The notes below the pieces were generated by a model, which was given only the letters and a program-made list of their open reading frames with translations, ran no database searches and was not told where the DNA came from. A stretch of 64,000 nucleotides of DNA, taken from positions 186,001 to 250,000 of the forward strand of contig CAIXPL010000037.1 in the NCBI GenBank assembly GCA_903921325.1, written 5' to 3'. Position numbers and translations under genes: made by a program. This DNA is from an uncultured Pseudomonadota bacterium (lineage in GTDB: Bacteria > Pseudomonadota > Gammaproteobacteria > Burkholderiales > SG8-39). The number at the start of each line of letters is the position of its first letter. Position 1 is the stretch's first letter. Shown piece after piece: positions 24,204 to 33,462 of the stretch.

Positions 24204-24566
24204 CTACAGCAGTATCGACACCGTGCCGGCATCGATCTTCACCTCATATCGGGTTACGCATCCTTCATCGGGCGGTGCGGCGTTGCCGTCATGCAAGCTG
24301 ATCGTCCAGTTGTGCAGCGGGCAGCTGACGGATGCGCCATGCACAATGCCTTGGGAGAGCGGCCCGCCTTTATGTGGGCAGCGATCGAGCAGTGCGAATA
24401 CATCGTCAGTGGCCGTGCGAAACAGCGCGATATCGCCGCGTGCGCTGTTCACGACACGTGCCCCTAGCGGCGGGATGTCCTCCAGAGTACAGATCACGAT
24501 CCATCCTGCCGGGTCGGCGTCATTCGACACCACGGCATCCGGTGGCAAAGGCGTACTCGCGCTCAT
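24204..24566 (-). CDS. nirD: Nitrite reductase (NADH) small subunit, Rieske type
   Basis: 120-residue Rieske-fold subunit of assimilatory NADH-nitrite reductase. Cluster ligands CPHKGGPLSQG and CPLHNW are complete (C-x-H and C-x2-H), so unlike E. coli NirD it should bind a [2Fe-2S] cluster. ATG 24566 overlaps the nirB stop as ATGA; the frame is open upstream to 24620 but within nirB. Cytoplasmic, complexed with NirB. Confidence 0.92.
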   Translation of the reverse strand: MSASTPLPPDAVVSNDADPAGWIVICTLEDIPPLGARVVNSARGDIALFRTATDDVFALLDRCPHKGGPLSQGIVHGASVSCPLHNWTISLHDGNAAPPDEGCVTRYEVKIDAGTVSILL

Positions 24567-26992
24567 ACGCTCAGCGTCTCGAATTCCTGCTTGAGGGCAC
24601 CGCGTGCGCGGTCTTCCCACGGATCGGTTTCATTTTGCAGCGCGTAGAGCAAACGTTCGAACAGCTCCCGACGTCCCGCGGCATCCTCCAGAACACGTTG
24701 CTTGACGTAATCGAGACCGACGCGGGCGACCCAGTGCATGGTGCGATCCAGATAGCGGGCCTCTTCACGATAGAGTTGCAGAAACGCACCGGAGTACTCA
24801 ATCACCTCGCGAGCGGTCTTGACCTTGCACAGAAACTGCGCCACTTCAGTCTTGATGCCGCCATTGCCGGCGACATAGATTTCCCAGCCGGAATCGACCC
24901 CGATCACCCCGACATCCTTGATACCGGATTCCGCGCAATTGCGCGGGCAGCCTGACACCGCCAGCTTCACCTTGTGCGGGGCGTACATCTTCCAGAAGGT
25001 TTTCTCGAGATCGATGCCCATCTGGGTCGAATCCTGCACGCCGAACCGGCACCATTCCGAACCGACGCAGGTCTTCACGGTGCGCAGGGCCTTTGCGTAG
25101 GCGTGGCCCGAGGGCATGGCAAGCTCGGCCCACACCGATGGCAGGTCGGCCTTTTTCACGCCAAGCAGATCAATGCGTTGTCCGCCGGTGACTTTCACCG
25201 TCGGAATCTGAAACTTGTCGACCACATCGGCGATGCGCCGTAACTGCGCTGCGCTGGTGGTGCCACCGAACATGCGCGGCACCACCGAGAAGGTGCCGTC
25301 CTTCTGTATGTTGGCATGCGCGCGCTCATTGATGAAACGCGACTGCGGATCATCCTTCGCTTCGTGCGGCCAGGCTGACAGCAGGTAGTAGTTGAGTGCC
25401 GGCCGGCACGAGGCGCAGCCATTCGGGGTGCGCCATTCCATGAAGCGCATGACCGCGGGGATGCTCAGCAGATGCTGTTCACGGATCACCTTGCGCGCTT
25501 CCTCATGGGTGTGATCGGTGCATCCGCACATCGCTTTGAGGGTATTGGCCGCGGGCGCGTAGGCCCCGCCGACGGTAGAGGCAAGGATCTGCTCGACCAG
25601 TCCCGTACATGATCCGCAGGATGATGAGGCCTTGGTGTACTTGCGCACATCTTCAAGCGAGAACAGGCCCTTTTCCTTGATCGCCTTGACGATGGTTCCT
25701 TTGCATACGCCATTGCAGCCACACACTTCCATCTCATCGGCCATCGCCGCCGCGCTGTTTTGTCCCTGATGGCCCGCATTGCCCAGATGGGATTGGCCAA
25801 ACATCAGGTAGTCGCGGATCTGCGCAATGTCGTGCTGGTCGCGCAGCATCTGGAAGTACCACGTGCCATCGACGGTGTCGCCATACAGCACCGCCCCGAC
25901 AATGCGGTCATCTTTCACAACCAGCCTTTTATAGACGCCACCGATTGCATCGTGAAGCACGATCTCCTCGGTGTCCGCGCCGCCGTTGAATTCACCGGCC
26001 GAGAACACGTCGATGCCGGTGACTTTAAGTTTGGTGGACGTGACCGATCCCTGGTAGCGGCCAATGCCCATCAGGGCCAGATGATTGGCACACACTTTGG
26101 CCATCTCGAAGAGCGGTGCCACCAGACCATAGGCTATGCCTCGATGTGACACGCACTCCCCTACTGCGTAGATACGTGGGTCATAGGTCTGCAGCGTGTC
26201 ATTGACCACCACGCCGCGGTTACAAAAGATGCCGGCCGCGCGCGCCAGATCATCGTTGGGGCGGATACCCACTGCCATGCAGACAAGGTCGGCAGGCAGT
26301 TCCGTGCCATCGGCGAAGCGCACCGCGCGCACCCGTCCTGTCTCATCGCCCAGCAGCGCCTGGGTCTGTGTCGACAGCTTGAACTGCAGTCCGCGCGCCT
26401 CCAGTGATGTTTGCAGCATGCCGGCGGCGATCCGATCGAGTTGCCGCTCCATCAGCCAGTCGGCCAGATGCACGACGGTGACGTTCATGCCGCGCGCCTT
26501 GAGGCCGTTGGCTGCTTCAAGCCCAAGAAGCCCGCCACCGATGACCACGGCCTGGGTGTACTGACCGGAGGCAGCTATCATGGCGTTGGTATCGCCAATG
26601 TCGCGATAGGTCAGTACGCCCTGCAAGTCTTTGCCGGGAATGGGCAGAATGAACGGGTTTGATCCGGTGGCGAGCAGCAGCCGGTCATAGGTGTGGGCTG
26701 TGCCATCTTCGGTAATCACCTGCCGGGCGCGCCGATCGATGCTTGCAATCCTGCTATGCAGGTGCAGCGTGATGTTGTTCTGCGCATACCAATCGACATC
26801 ATTCAACATGATGTCATTGAGGGTCATTTCGCCCGACAGGACCGGTGATAGCAGGATGCGGTTGTAGTTGGCGTGCGGTTCGGCGCCAAACACCGAGATG
26901 TCGTAGAGGTCGGGGGCAAGTTTCAGCAGTTCTTCGAGCGTGCGGACCCCGGCCATGCCGTTGCCGATCATCACAAGCTTCAAGCGTTCCAT
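24563..26992 (-). CDS. nirB: Nitrite reductase (NADH) large subunit
   Basis: Reduces nitrite to ammonium. 809 residues: N-terminal FAD/NAD(P)H module (LVMIGNGMAGVRTLEEL, FGAEPHANYNRILLSPVL, VVIGGGLLGLEAANGL), a BFD-like [2Fe-2S] domain (CGCNGVCKG ... SSSCGSCTGLV), and the sulphite/nitrite reductase domain with siroheme-[4Fe-4S] ligands TCVGSEWCRFG and GCPRNCAES. ATG 26992 with AAGGA upstream; frame open to 27070. First gene of nirBD, with a sigma-54 promoter about 130 bases upstream. Confidence 0.95.
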   Translation of the reverse strand: MERLKLVMIGNGMAGVRTLEELLKLAPDLYDISVFGAEPHANYNRILLSPVLSGEMTLNDIMLNDVDWYAQNNITLHLHSRIASIDRRARQVITEDGTAHTYDRLLLATGSNPFILPIPGKDLQGVLTYRDIGDTNAMIAASGQYTQAVVIGGGLLGLEAANGLKARGMNVTVVHLADWLMERQLDRIAAGMLQTSLEARGLQFKLSTQTQALLGDETGRVRAVRFADGTELPADLVCMAVGIRPNDDLARAAGIFCNRGVVVNDTLQTYDPRIYAVGECVSHRGIAYGLVAPLFEMAKVCANHLALMGIGRYQGSVTSTKLKVTGIDVFSAGEFNGGADTEEIVLHDAIGGVYKRLVVKDDRIVGAVLYGDTVDGTWYFQMLRDQHDIAQIRDYLMFGQSHLGNAGHQGQNSAAAMADEMEVCGCNGVCKGTIVKAIKEKGLFSLEDVRKYTKASSSCGSCTGLVEQILASTVGGAYAPAANTLKAMCGCTDHTHEEARKVIREQHLLSIPAVMRFMEWRTPNGCASCRPALNYYLLSAWPHEAKDDPQSRFINERAHANIQKDGTFSVVPRMFGGTTSAAQLRRIADVVDKFQIPTVKVTGGQRIDLLGVKKADLPSVWAELAMPSGHAYAKALRTVKTCVGSEWCRFGVQDSTQMGIDLEKTFWKMYAPHKVKLAVSGCPRNCAESGIKDVGVIGVDSGWEIYVAGNGGIKTEVAQFLCKVKTAREVIEYSGAFLQLYREEARYLDRTMHWVARVGLDYVKQRVLEDAAGRRELFERLLYALQNETDPWEDRARGALKQEFETLSV

Positions 26993-27129
26993 GAGTGTCC
27001 TTTCGTGCCGCCTGCGCGTGAGGACACCGCGCCGCACCGCGCTGAAGAACGGTGTGCCCCAGTCCCGCAAGACCCTCGGGTTTGCCGGTTATTGTCAGCG
27101 CTGATTCGGTTGTCCATGTCCGCAAGACC

Positions 27130-27145
27130 TGCAATCCCCGTGCCA
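27130..27145 (-). promoter_or_regulatory. Sigma-54 promoter of nirBD
   Basis: On the minus strand TGGCACGGGGATTGCA is an exact match to the -24/-12 consensus TGGCAC-N5-TTGCA. The predicted start is near 27119, giving a 127-base leader before nirB. An NtrC-type dyad is centred about 121 bases upstream of that start. Confidence 0.8.
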
Positions 27146-27232
27146 CCCTCATGGCAGGCCGAAATCAACAGCGAATCAGTCCGTTATTGGATGGGTCGGC
27201 CCGCGAGGCAAACCATTCAGCCGATTCTCTGC

Positions 27233-27278
27233 GCACCACGACAGTGCGGCACTTCCGCGCGGCGCACGGTGCTGCGCA
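27233..27278. promoter_or_regulatory. NtrC-type enhancer sites between nirB and nasA
   Basis: GCAC-CACGACA-GTGC at 27233-27247 matches the NtrC pattern GCAC-N7-GTGC and is centred about -121 from the nirB start. A second GCAC half site at 27264, 31 bases further up, has a degenerate right half. The arrangement repeats that upstream of nrtA and could also serve nasA. Confidence 0.65.
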
Positions 27279-27407
27279 CGTTCGTGCAACAAGCCGCAGG
27301 GCACGGCGCTCGTAGTGGTTGTGGAACAAACCGGTGCAGTACATGGTCGCCTTACGAATTAGCGGGCACCTGGCACGATGCGATTTCACGCACGGCACTG
27401 GATCCGA

Positions 27408-27423
27408 TGGCACACCCCTTGCT
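27408..27423 (+). promoter_or_regulatory. Candidate sigma-54 promoter of nasA
   Basis: TGGCAC-ACCCC-TTGCT keeps the invariant GG and GC at the right spacing. The predicted start is near 27434, only four bases before the nasA ATG at 27438, which also has no ribosome site; together they suggest a nearly leaderless mRNA. Confidence 0.5.
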
Positions 27424-27437
27424 CCGCATCAGCCCAC

Positions 27438-30152
27438 ATGGATGAGACCCGATCGACTTGCTGTTACTGCGGCGTAGGCTGCGGCGTGGTCATTCAGACC
27501 GAGGCAGGCCGCATCGTCGGCGTACGTGGCGATGAGGCACATCCGGCGAATTACGGCCGGCTCTGCACCAAGGGGTCAACGCTGCATCTGAGTGCGGGCC
27601 ATGAGTCACGCGCCCGCTATGCGCACATGCGGATTTCACGCGAGCAGCCGCTAGAACGCGTGGGCTGGGACAGCGCGCTCGATCATCTGGCGCAGCGTTT
27701 CGCCGACACCATTCAAAAGTACGGCCCCAATAGTGTTGCCTTCTATATCTCCGGCCAGTTGCTGACCGAGGATTACTACGTATTCAACAAGCTGGCGAAA
27801 GGCTTGATTGGCACCAACAACATCGATACCAATTCGCGTCTGTGCATGTCCTCGGCGGTTACCGGGTACAAGCAGACCCTGGGCGCCGATGCACCACCGG
27901 CGTGCTACGACGATCTGGATCACGCCCACACCGTGTTCATCGCCGGCTCGAACATGGCCTATGCCCACCCGGTCTTGTTCCGGCGGCTCGAGGAGGCAAA
28001 AGCTGCGCGCCCGGACATGAAGGTCATTGTCGTCGACCCGCGTCGCACTGACACCGCCGCGTTTGCCGACCTGCATCTGGCTATTTTGCCGGGCACCGAC
28101 ATTGCCCTGTTCAATGCGATGTTGCATGTGATGCTGTGGGAGTCGCTCACTGATCTCGCGTACATTGCGGCGCATACCGAGGGGTTTGATGCGCTCAAGG
28201 CGGTGGTGCGCGAGTTCACGCCGGCAGCGGCGGCACAGATTTGCGGTGTGAGTGAGGTCGATATCGTCACCGCGGCAAATTGGTTTGCTGCGTCTCCAGC
28301 GACCCTGTCGCTGTACTGTCAGGGACTCAATCAGTCTGCGAGCGGCACCCACAAGAACGCTGCGCTGATCAATCTGCATCTGGCCTGCGGGCAGATCGGC
28401 AAGCACGGGGCCGGACCGTTTTCGCTAACTGGCCAGCCCAATGCGATGGGCGGGCGCGAAGTGGGCGGGATGGCCAATCTGCTGCCGGCACATCGCGACT
28501 TGGGTAACCCGGCTCATCGTGCCGAGGTGGCTGCGTTCTGGGGCGTCCCCGATGTCCCTGTGAAACCGGGAAAAACCGCGGTCGAACTGTTCGAGGCAGT
28601 GCGCCAAGGGGAGATCAAGGCGATCTGGATTGCGTGCACCAACCCGGCGCAATCCATGCCGGATCTCACCCTCGTGCAGGAGGCCCTGCGCAATGCAGAG
28701 TTGGTGGTGGTGCAAGAGGCGTTTGCCCACACCGATACGACTTCATTCGCCGATGTCATTCTGCCGGCCTCGGGCTGGGGTGAAAAGTACGGCACGGTCA
28801 CCAATTCCGAGCGCCGCATCACGCGCCTGCATCCGGCGGTAATGCCACCCGGCGAGGCGCGCCACGACTGGGCGATCTGTGTGGACTTTGCACAACGACT
28901 GGAACAACGCTTGCCAGCGCGCAGCAGCACCAGCCTCTTCGATTTCCCCGATCCAGAGTCGATTTTCAATGAACACCGCGCGACCACGCGCGGACGCGAT
29001 CTGGATATCAGCGGACTGAGCTATGCGCTGCTGGACGCGCTGGGGCCGCAGCAATGGCCGTTCCCGACCGGTGCGACCCAGGGCCGCGCCCGATTGTACG
29101 AAGACGGACAATTCCCGACGCCGAGTGGCCGTGCCCGCTTTGTGGTCACACCCTATCGTCCAGTCACAGAGGCCACCACTGCCCAGTACCCGCTTGCGCT
29201 GACCACCGGACGTCTGCGCGATCAGTGGCATGGCATGAGTCGCACCGGCGAGATTGCACGACTGTTCAATCATGTCGAAGAGCCATGGCTGTCGATGAAT
29301 CTGCGCGATATGGAGCGGCGCGGTATCAAGACCGGTGACATCGTCCGGGCGCGAACCCGCCGCGGCGAACTGGTGGTGCGGGTAGAGGCCAGCGACAGCT
29401 TGCGCGAGGGCCAGTCCTTCATGCCGATGCACTGGGGCGCGCAGTTCATGGGTGGGCCGGGGGTGAACGTATTGATGCATGGCATGACCGACCCCTATTC
29501 CATGCAGCCGGAGTTGAAACACGCCGCCATTCAGATCGAAAAAATGGTGCTGCCCTATCGGGTGGTGGCGATGCGGCGTTTTGCCGCCGATGATGGCGCG
29601 GCCATGGTCGGTTTGCTCGCACAGCTGCGGCCCTTGATGAGTACGTTTGCCTACGCCACGCTGGCGCCCACCGGGCGTGACGATAGCGTGGTGGTGTTGC
29701 GCGGTTATGCCGAGCAAGCGCTGGCCGACGAGGTGCTCGACCGGATCGATGGGTTGATGCGGCTTGATGAACCGATGTCAACCATGCGCTATGTGGATGC
29801 GCGCAAGGGGATCGCCAAGGCGGCGCGCATTGTCGAGGATCGGGTCGACAGTGTCTGCCTGTCGGGGGAAACCGTCGCCCAGGATTGGTTGCGAAGCATG
29901 ATGCTCGCGGGTGCTTCGGCACAAGCCTGCCGGCCATGGGTGCTGGCCCCGCTGGCAGCACCGCCCAATGGCAGCTTGAATCGCGGACCGATCGTGTGCG
30001 TGTGCAAGGATGTTGCGGCGAGCGAAATCGATGCCGCGCTGCGTGCAGGACTCGATTTGCCGACTGTCCAGAAGAAACTGGGCTGCGGCACCGAGTGTGG
30101 CTCATGCCTGCCGGAACTGCGGCGTCACGCGGCGATCGCTGCTTCCTTCTGA
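27438..30152 (+). CDS. nasA: Assimilatory nitrate reductase, molybdopterin subunit
   Basis: Reduces nitrate to nitrite in the cytoplasm. 904 residues: N-terminal [4Fe-4S] ligands STCCYCGVGCGV and later GRLCTKG, Moco domains with STNN-like NTNSRLCMSSAV, CNPAQS-like ACTNPAQSMPDL, late dinucleotide-binding GRLRDQWHGMSRTG. The C-terminus carries a BFD-like [2Fe-2S] domain (CVCKDVAASEIDAAL ... CGTECGSC), the NasA type. Start ATG 27438 gives the family N-terminus; ATG 27378 is in frame but lies upstream of the predicted promoter. Divergent from nirBD. Its 3' end overlaps the convergent nrtD by 28 bases. Confidence 0.94.
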   Translation: MDETRSTCCYCGVGCGVVIQTEAGRIVGVRGDEAHPANYGRLCTKGSTLHLSAGHESRARYAHMRISREQPLERVGWDSALDHLAQRFADTIQKYGPNSVAFYISGQLLTEDYYVFNKLAKGLIGTNNIDTNSRLCMSSAVTGYKQTLGADAPPACYDDLDHAHTVFIAGSNMAYAHPVLFRRLEEAKAARPDMKVIVVDPRRTDTAAFADLHLAILPGTDIALFNAMLHVMLWESLTDLAYIAAHTEGFDALKAVVREFTPAAAAQICGVSEVDIVTAANWFAASPATLSLYCQGLNQSASGTHKNAALINLHLACGQIGKHGAGPFSLTGQPNAMGGREVGGMANLLPAHRDLGNPAHRAEVAAFWGVPDVPVKPGKTAVELFEAVRQGEIKAIWIACTNPAQSMPDLTLVQEALRNAELVVVQEAFAHTDTTSFADVILPASGWGEKYGTVTNSERRITRLHPAVMPPGEARHDWAICVDFAQRLEQRLPARSSTSLFDFPDPESIFNEHRATTRGRDLDISGLSYALLDALGPQQWPFPTGATQGRARLYEDGQFPTPSGRARFVVTPYRPVTEATTAQYPLALTTGRLRDQWHGMSRTGEIARLFNHVEEPWLSMNLRDMERRGIKTGDIVRARTRRGELVVRVEASDSLREGQSFMPMHWGAQFMGGPGVNVLMHGMTDPYSMQPELKHAAIQIEKMVLPYRVVAMRRFAADDGAAMVGLLAQLRPLMSTFAYATLAPTGRDDSVVVLRGYAEQALADEVLDRIDGLMRLDEPMSTMRYVDARKGIAKAARIVEDRVDSVCLSGETVAQDWLRSMMLAGASAQACRPWVLAPLAAPPNGSLNRGPIVCVCKDVAASEIDAALRAGLDLPTVQKKLGCGTECGSCLPELRRHAAIAASF

Positions 30153-30916
30153 TACAGAAAGCGCAGCACTTCGCTGCGCAGCGCCATGTAGTGCGGATCG
30201 GTGGCCAAGGTCAACCGTTGGCGCGGACGCGGCAGATCGATCTCAAGAATTTCACCGATTGTTGCGGCCGGACCATTGGTCATCATCACCACACGATCGG
30301 ACAACAGCACCGCCTCATCAACATCATGGGTGACCATTACCACCGTACTGCCGGTCTTGCCCACGATGCGGATCAGTTCATCCTGCAAATGGGCGCGCGT
30401 GAGCGCATCGAGCGCGCCGAACGGCTCGTCCAGCAACAGCACCTTGGGTTCCATGGATAGCGCACGCGCAATGCCGACGCGCTGTTTCATGCCGCCAGAA
30501 ATCTCATTGGGAAATTTCAGTTCGGCGTGCGTGAGTCCGACCAGTTGCAGCGCCTGCAACGATCGCTCACGCATTTGCGCCTTGCTCTCGGTTGAGGAGA
30601 ACACGCGCTCCACCGCGAGATAGACATTCTCGAAGCAGGTGAGCCAGGGCAGCAGTGAATGGTTCTGGAACACCACGCCCCGATCCGGTCCTGGCCCCGC
30701 AATTTCGCGTCCCGCGAGGATCATGACCCCGGCACTGGGTTCGGTGAGACCGGCGATCAGGTTGAGCAGGGTCGATTTGCCGCAGCCGGAGTGCCCGATC
30801 AGGGCCACGAATTGGCCCTCACCGATGGTGAGATTGATCTCTTTGAGCGCGACGAATTTGCCTTTGCGACTCTCAAAGGTTTTTTGAACGTTCTCGATGG
30901 CGAGGAAGTGACTCAT
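30125..30916 (-). CDS. nrtD: Nitrate ABC transporter ATP-binding protein
   Basis: ATPase of a nitrate/nitrite ABC importer (NrtD/SsuB/TauB family), 263 residues. Walker A LIGHSGCGKSTLL, Q-loop VFQNHSLLPWLT, signature ISGGMKQRVGIARAL, Walker B VLLLDEPFGALD and H-loop VTHDVDEAV. The ATG overlaps the permease stop (ATGA). Last gene of nrtABD; 3' overlap with nasA means the two transcripts are complementary at their ends. Confidence 0.9.
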   Translation of the reverse strand: MSHFLAIENVQKTFESRKGKFVALKEINLTIGEGQFVALIGHSGCGKSTLLNLIAGLTEPSAGVMILAGREIAGPGPDRGVVFQNHSLLPWLTCFENVYLAVERVFSSTESKAQMRERSLQALQLVGLTHAELKFPNEISGGMKQRVGIARALSMEPKVLLLDEPFGALDALTRAHLQDELIRIVGKTGSTVVMVTHDVDEAVLLSDRVVMMTNGPAATIGEILEIDLPRPRQRLTLATDPHYMALRSEVLRFLYQKEAAIAA

Positions 30917-31869
30917 GCGTTGCCCTCGCCATGACTGAAGTGTCTGGCAGCGAGCAACAGTGCCTGCTCGAGCAGCAGACCAACAATGCCGACCGTGAAA
31001 ATCGCAATGATGATGTGCTGGACATTGAGATTGTTCCACTCATCCCATACCCAGAAGCCAATGCCGACGCCCCCGGTGAGCATTTCTGCAGCGACGATCA
31101 CCAGCCAGGCCACGCCGATGGCCAGGCGCACGCCAGTGAGCATGAACGGGAGTACGGCAGGGAACAGGATCTTGGTGAAGACCTTCCATTCAGACAGATT
31201 CAACACCCGCGCGACGTTCATGTAATCGCTCGGGATCTGGCGCACACCGACCGCGGTGTTGATGATCATGGGCCAGATGCTGGAGATGAATATCACGTAG
31301 ATGGCCGCCGGATTGGCCGCCTTGAATACCAGCAGACCGATGGGTAGCCAGGCGAGCGGACTCACTGGCCGCAACAGCGAGATCACCGGGGCTGCCATGT
31401 CGGACAGAAAGCGGAAGCGCCCGAGCAGAAATCCGAGCGGGATGCCGAGCAAGGCCGCCAGTCCGAAGCCGATGCCCACCCGCCCCAGGGAGTTGAGAAT
31501 GTTCCAGCCTATGCCCTGGTCATTGGGACCTTTGCGATAGAACGGATCGCTGAACACTTCAACCGCTGAGTGCCATGTCGAGATCGGACCCGGCAGGCGG
31601 TCGCCAGTCTTTGCGATGACCGACCACAGACAGATAAACAGCACCAGGCCAAGGGCCATCGCAATCACGCGCGTGAGCCACTCTGGCGCGCGAGTGCGCA
31701 CATACGGTGGTTTCTCTGGAGCAGCGTCGGCCAGGGTCGCAGCAGCAGCCTCGAGCGTCCCCGGCGGGGCGGTGCGTTGTGCGTGCATCTCGTCCGGCAC
31801 CGCCATCGGTGCGTCCGACATCGCCATCGTTGGCTCAGTGACTGCTCTATTGAAGGTGATCACAGTCAT
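30913..31869 (-). CDS. nrtB: Nitrate ABC transporter permease
   Basis: Inner-membrane permease, 318 residues. A long Pro/Ala-rich cytoplasmic N-terminus precedes five to six hydrophobic segments; the EAA-like loop is seen as ARVLNLSEWKVFTKILFPAV. SLLRPVSPLAWLPIGLLVF and FWVWDEWNNLNVQHI are typical of the NrtB/CmpB group. The N-terminus holds a seven-codon tandem duplication (MAMSDAP, MAVPDEM). Confidence 0.9.
   Translation of the reverse strand: MTVITFNRAVTEPTMAMSDAPMAVPDEMHAQRTAPPGTLEAAAATLADAAPEKPPYVRTRAPEWLTRVIAMALGLVLFICLWSVIAKTGDRLPGPISTWHSAVEVFSDPFYRKGPNDQGIGWNILNSLGRVGIGFGLAALLGIPLGFLLGRFRFLSDMAAPVISLLRPVSPLAWLPIGLLVFKAANPAAIYVIFISSIWPMIINTAVGVRQIPSDYMNVARVLNLSEWKVFTKILFPAVLPFMLTGVRLAIGVAWLVIVAAEMLTGGVGIGFWVWDEWNNLNVQHIIIAIFTVGIVGLLLEQALLLAARHFSHGEGNA
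31786..31827 (-). repeat. 21-bp tandem duplication in the nrtB N-terminal coding region
   Basis: ATGGCGATGTCGGACGCACC and ATGGCGGTGCCGGACGAGAT (plus one base each) are adjacent and match at about 15 of 21 bases, period seven codons, in frame. Confidence 0.6.
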
Positions 31870-31873
31870 GGAT

Positions 31874-33145
31874 TCACGCCGCTTTCACTTTAAAGGCTGC
31901 CGCATAGCGCTGCGGGTCCTTGCCATCCCATACCGTGCCGTCAATCAGCTTGGAGCTGCGCATGGGGTCCCTGGCGATGCTGGTTTTGGCAGCCGTAGCG
32001 GCCTCCTTGTAAACATCGATGCGATTGACTTCACGGGCGACTGCCAGATAGTCAGGATCGGTTTTCATCAATCCCCAACGGCGATGCTGAGTCATGAACC
32101 ACATGCCATCGGACAGGTAGGGGAAGTTGACATAGCCATCATTGTGAAATTTCATGGCATTGGGATCGTCCCAGGTCTTGCCGATGCCGTTGTCATAGCG
32201 GCCCAGCATCCTCGCCAGAATCACGTCCTTGTCGGTGTTGACGTAGGCGCGATCGGCGATCACTTCTGCGGTTTTCTGTCGATTGGACAACGATGCGTCG
32301 ATCCACTTCCCGGCCTCGAGAATGGCTGCGGTCATGGCGCGGGCGGTATTGGGATTCTTCCTGACGAATTCGGCGGTGGTGCCCAGGGCCTTTTCCGGAT
32401 GATCCTTCCAGATGTCCTGAGTGGTTTCCACAGTGAACCCGATCTTGTCGACAATGGCCCGGTTGCCCCAGGGTTCACCGACACAGAAGCCGTCCATATT
32501 GCCCACGCGCATATTGGCGACCATCTGCGGCGGGGGCACGACGATGGACTTGGCGTCTTGCAGTGGATTGATACCCTGCGTGGCCAGCCAGTAGTAGAGC
32601 CACATGGCGTGGGTGCCGGTCGGAAAGGTCTGCGCAAAGATGTATTCGCGCTTTTCCCGGTCCATCAGCGCCTTGAGGGTGGCACCGTCCTTCACCCCCT
32701 TGTCGTAGAGTGCGCGTGACAGGGTGATGGCCTGGCCGTTGTGGTTGAGGGTCATCAGGATGGCCATGTCCTTCCTGGGGCCACCGGTGCCGGTATGCAC
32801 GCCATAGATCAGGCCCCACAGCACGTGCGCGGCGTCCAGTTCGCCATTGACCAGCTTGTCGCGCACGCCGGCCCACGACGCTTCCTTGACCGGCACGATC
32901 TTGATGCCGTATTTCTTGTCGATCTCGAGCACCGAGGCCATCACCACCGAGGCGCAGTCGGTGAGCGGAATGAACCCTACTTTGACTTCCTTCAGTTCAG
33001 GCGCGTCGGAGCCGGCCGCCCACGCAACGGAGCGCAAGGCATCGGGTATGAAGGGGGCGACACCGACCGCGGTGGCCTGTTGGATGAACGTGCGGCGGGA
33101 TCGATTGGGCCGGGGGGCGGTTGGGTTCTTTTGCCGGCTGCGCAT
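31874..33145 (-). CDS. nrtA: Nitrate-binding protein, Tat-exported
   Basis: Periplasmic substrate-binding component (NrtA/CmpA group). Twin-arginine signal RSRRTFIQQATAVGVAPF near residue 16, then VKVGFIPLTDCASVVMA, GELDAAHVLWGLIYGVHTG and NMDGFCVGEPWGNRAI, the nitrate-type signature. 423 residues from ATG 33145, which follows GGAG and lies about 50 bases after the predicted sigma-54 start; the frame is open to 33202 but that is inside the promoter. First gene of nrtABD. Confidence 0.93.
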   Translation of the reverse strand: MRSRQKNPTAPRPNRSRRTFIQQATAVGVAPFIPDALRSVAWAAGSDAPELKEVKVGFIPLTDCASVVMASVLEIDKKYGIKIVPVKEASWAGVRDKLVNGELDAAHVLWGLIYGVHTGTGGPRKDMAILMTLNHNGQAITLSRALYDKGVKDGATLKALMDREKREYIFAQTFPTGTHAMWLYYWLATQGINPLQDAKSIVVPPPQMVANMRVGNMDGFCVGEPWGNRAIVDKIGFTVETTQDIWKDHPEKALGTTAEFVRKNPNTARAMTAAILEAGKWIDASLSNRQKTAEVIADRAYVNTDKDVILARMLGRYDNGIGKTWDDPNAMKFHNDGYVNFPYLSDGMWFMTQHRRWGLMKTDPDYLAVAREVNRIDVYKEAATAAKTSIARDPMRSSKLIDGTVWDGKDPQRYAAAFKVKAA

Positions 33146-33206
33146 GACCTGCTCCGTAGATTGGTGCATCGTGTGGCGACATGCCACAGGACGTGCTTTC
33201 ATCTAC

Positions 33207-33221
33207 GCAATCCATGTGCCA
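33207..33221 (-). promoter_or_regulatory. Sigma-54 promoter of nrtABD
   Basis: Minus strand TGGCACATGGATTGC is a full -24/-12 match (the base after TTGC is G, not A/T). Predicted start near 33195, 50 bases before nrtA. Confidence 0.75.
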
Positions 33222-33307
33222 ACCCGAAAGCGGACAATTAACACCAATGGATCAAGGGTCTACGTACAGCTTTCGGACCTCTGGTGTTGGCCTGGAATCA
33301 AGCGGGG

Positions 33308-33354
33308 GCACTGTTGCGGTGCAATGGGGAAGTTCGCGTGCACGAACCATGGCG
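33308..33354. promoter_or_regulatory. Paired NtrC-type sites upstream of nrtA
   Basis: GCAC-TGTTGCG-GTGC at 33308-33322 is a perfect half-site dyad centred about -120. GCAC-GAACCAT-GGCG at 33340-33354 keeps the left half, 32 bases (three helical turns) further up, centred about -152. Spacing and position resemble the glnA enhancer. Confidence 0.65.
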
Positions 33355-33418
33355 GTAGAGACTTTCAATGATTCGGCAGATGCTCCGGTGCAGCGCTGCC
33401 TAACTGGGTGCGATAGCG

Positions 33419-33442
33419 TCAGCGCGCGAAAAGTCTCTTCAT
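33419..33442 (-). repeat. Possible echo of the higA 3' end
   Basis: ATG AAG AGA CTT TTC GCG CGC TGA lies 53 bases downstream of the higA segment ATG AAG CGA CTC ... GCA GTC TGA. The first four codons encode MKRL in both with only synonymous changes. Short, so moderate at best. Confidence 0.35.
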
Positions 33443-33462
33443 TCTTCGTTGACTTCGAGAAA

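Noticed and set aside
26993..27119. NasR/ANTAR-type leader hairpins in the nirB leader
   Set aside because: A CCCG/CGGG stem exists but the paired hexaloop pattern is not seen.
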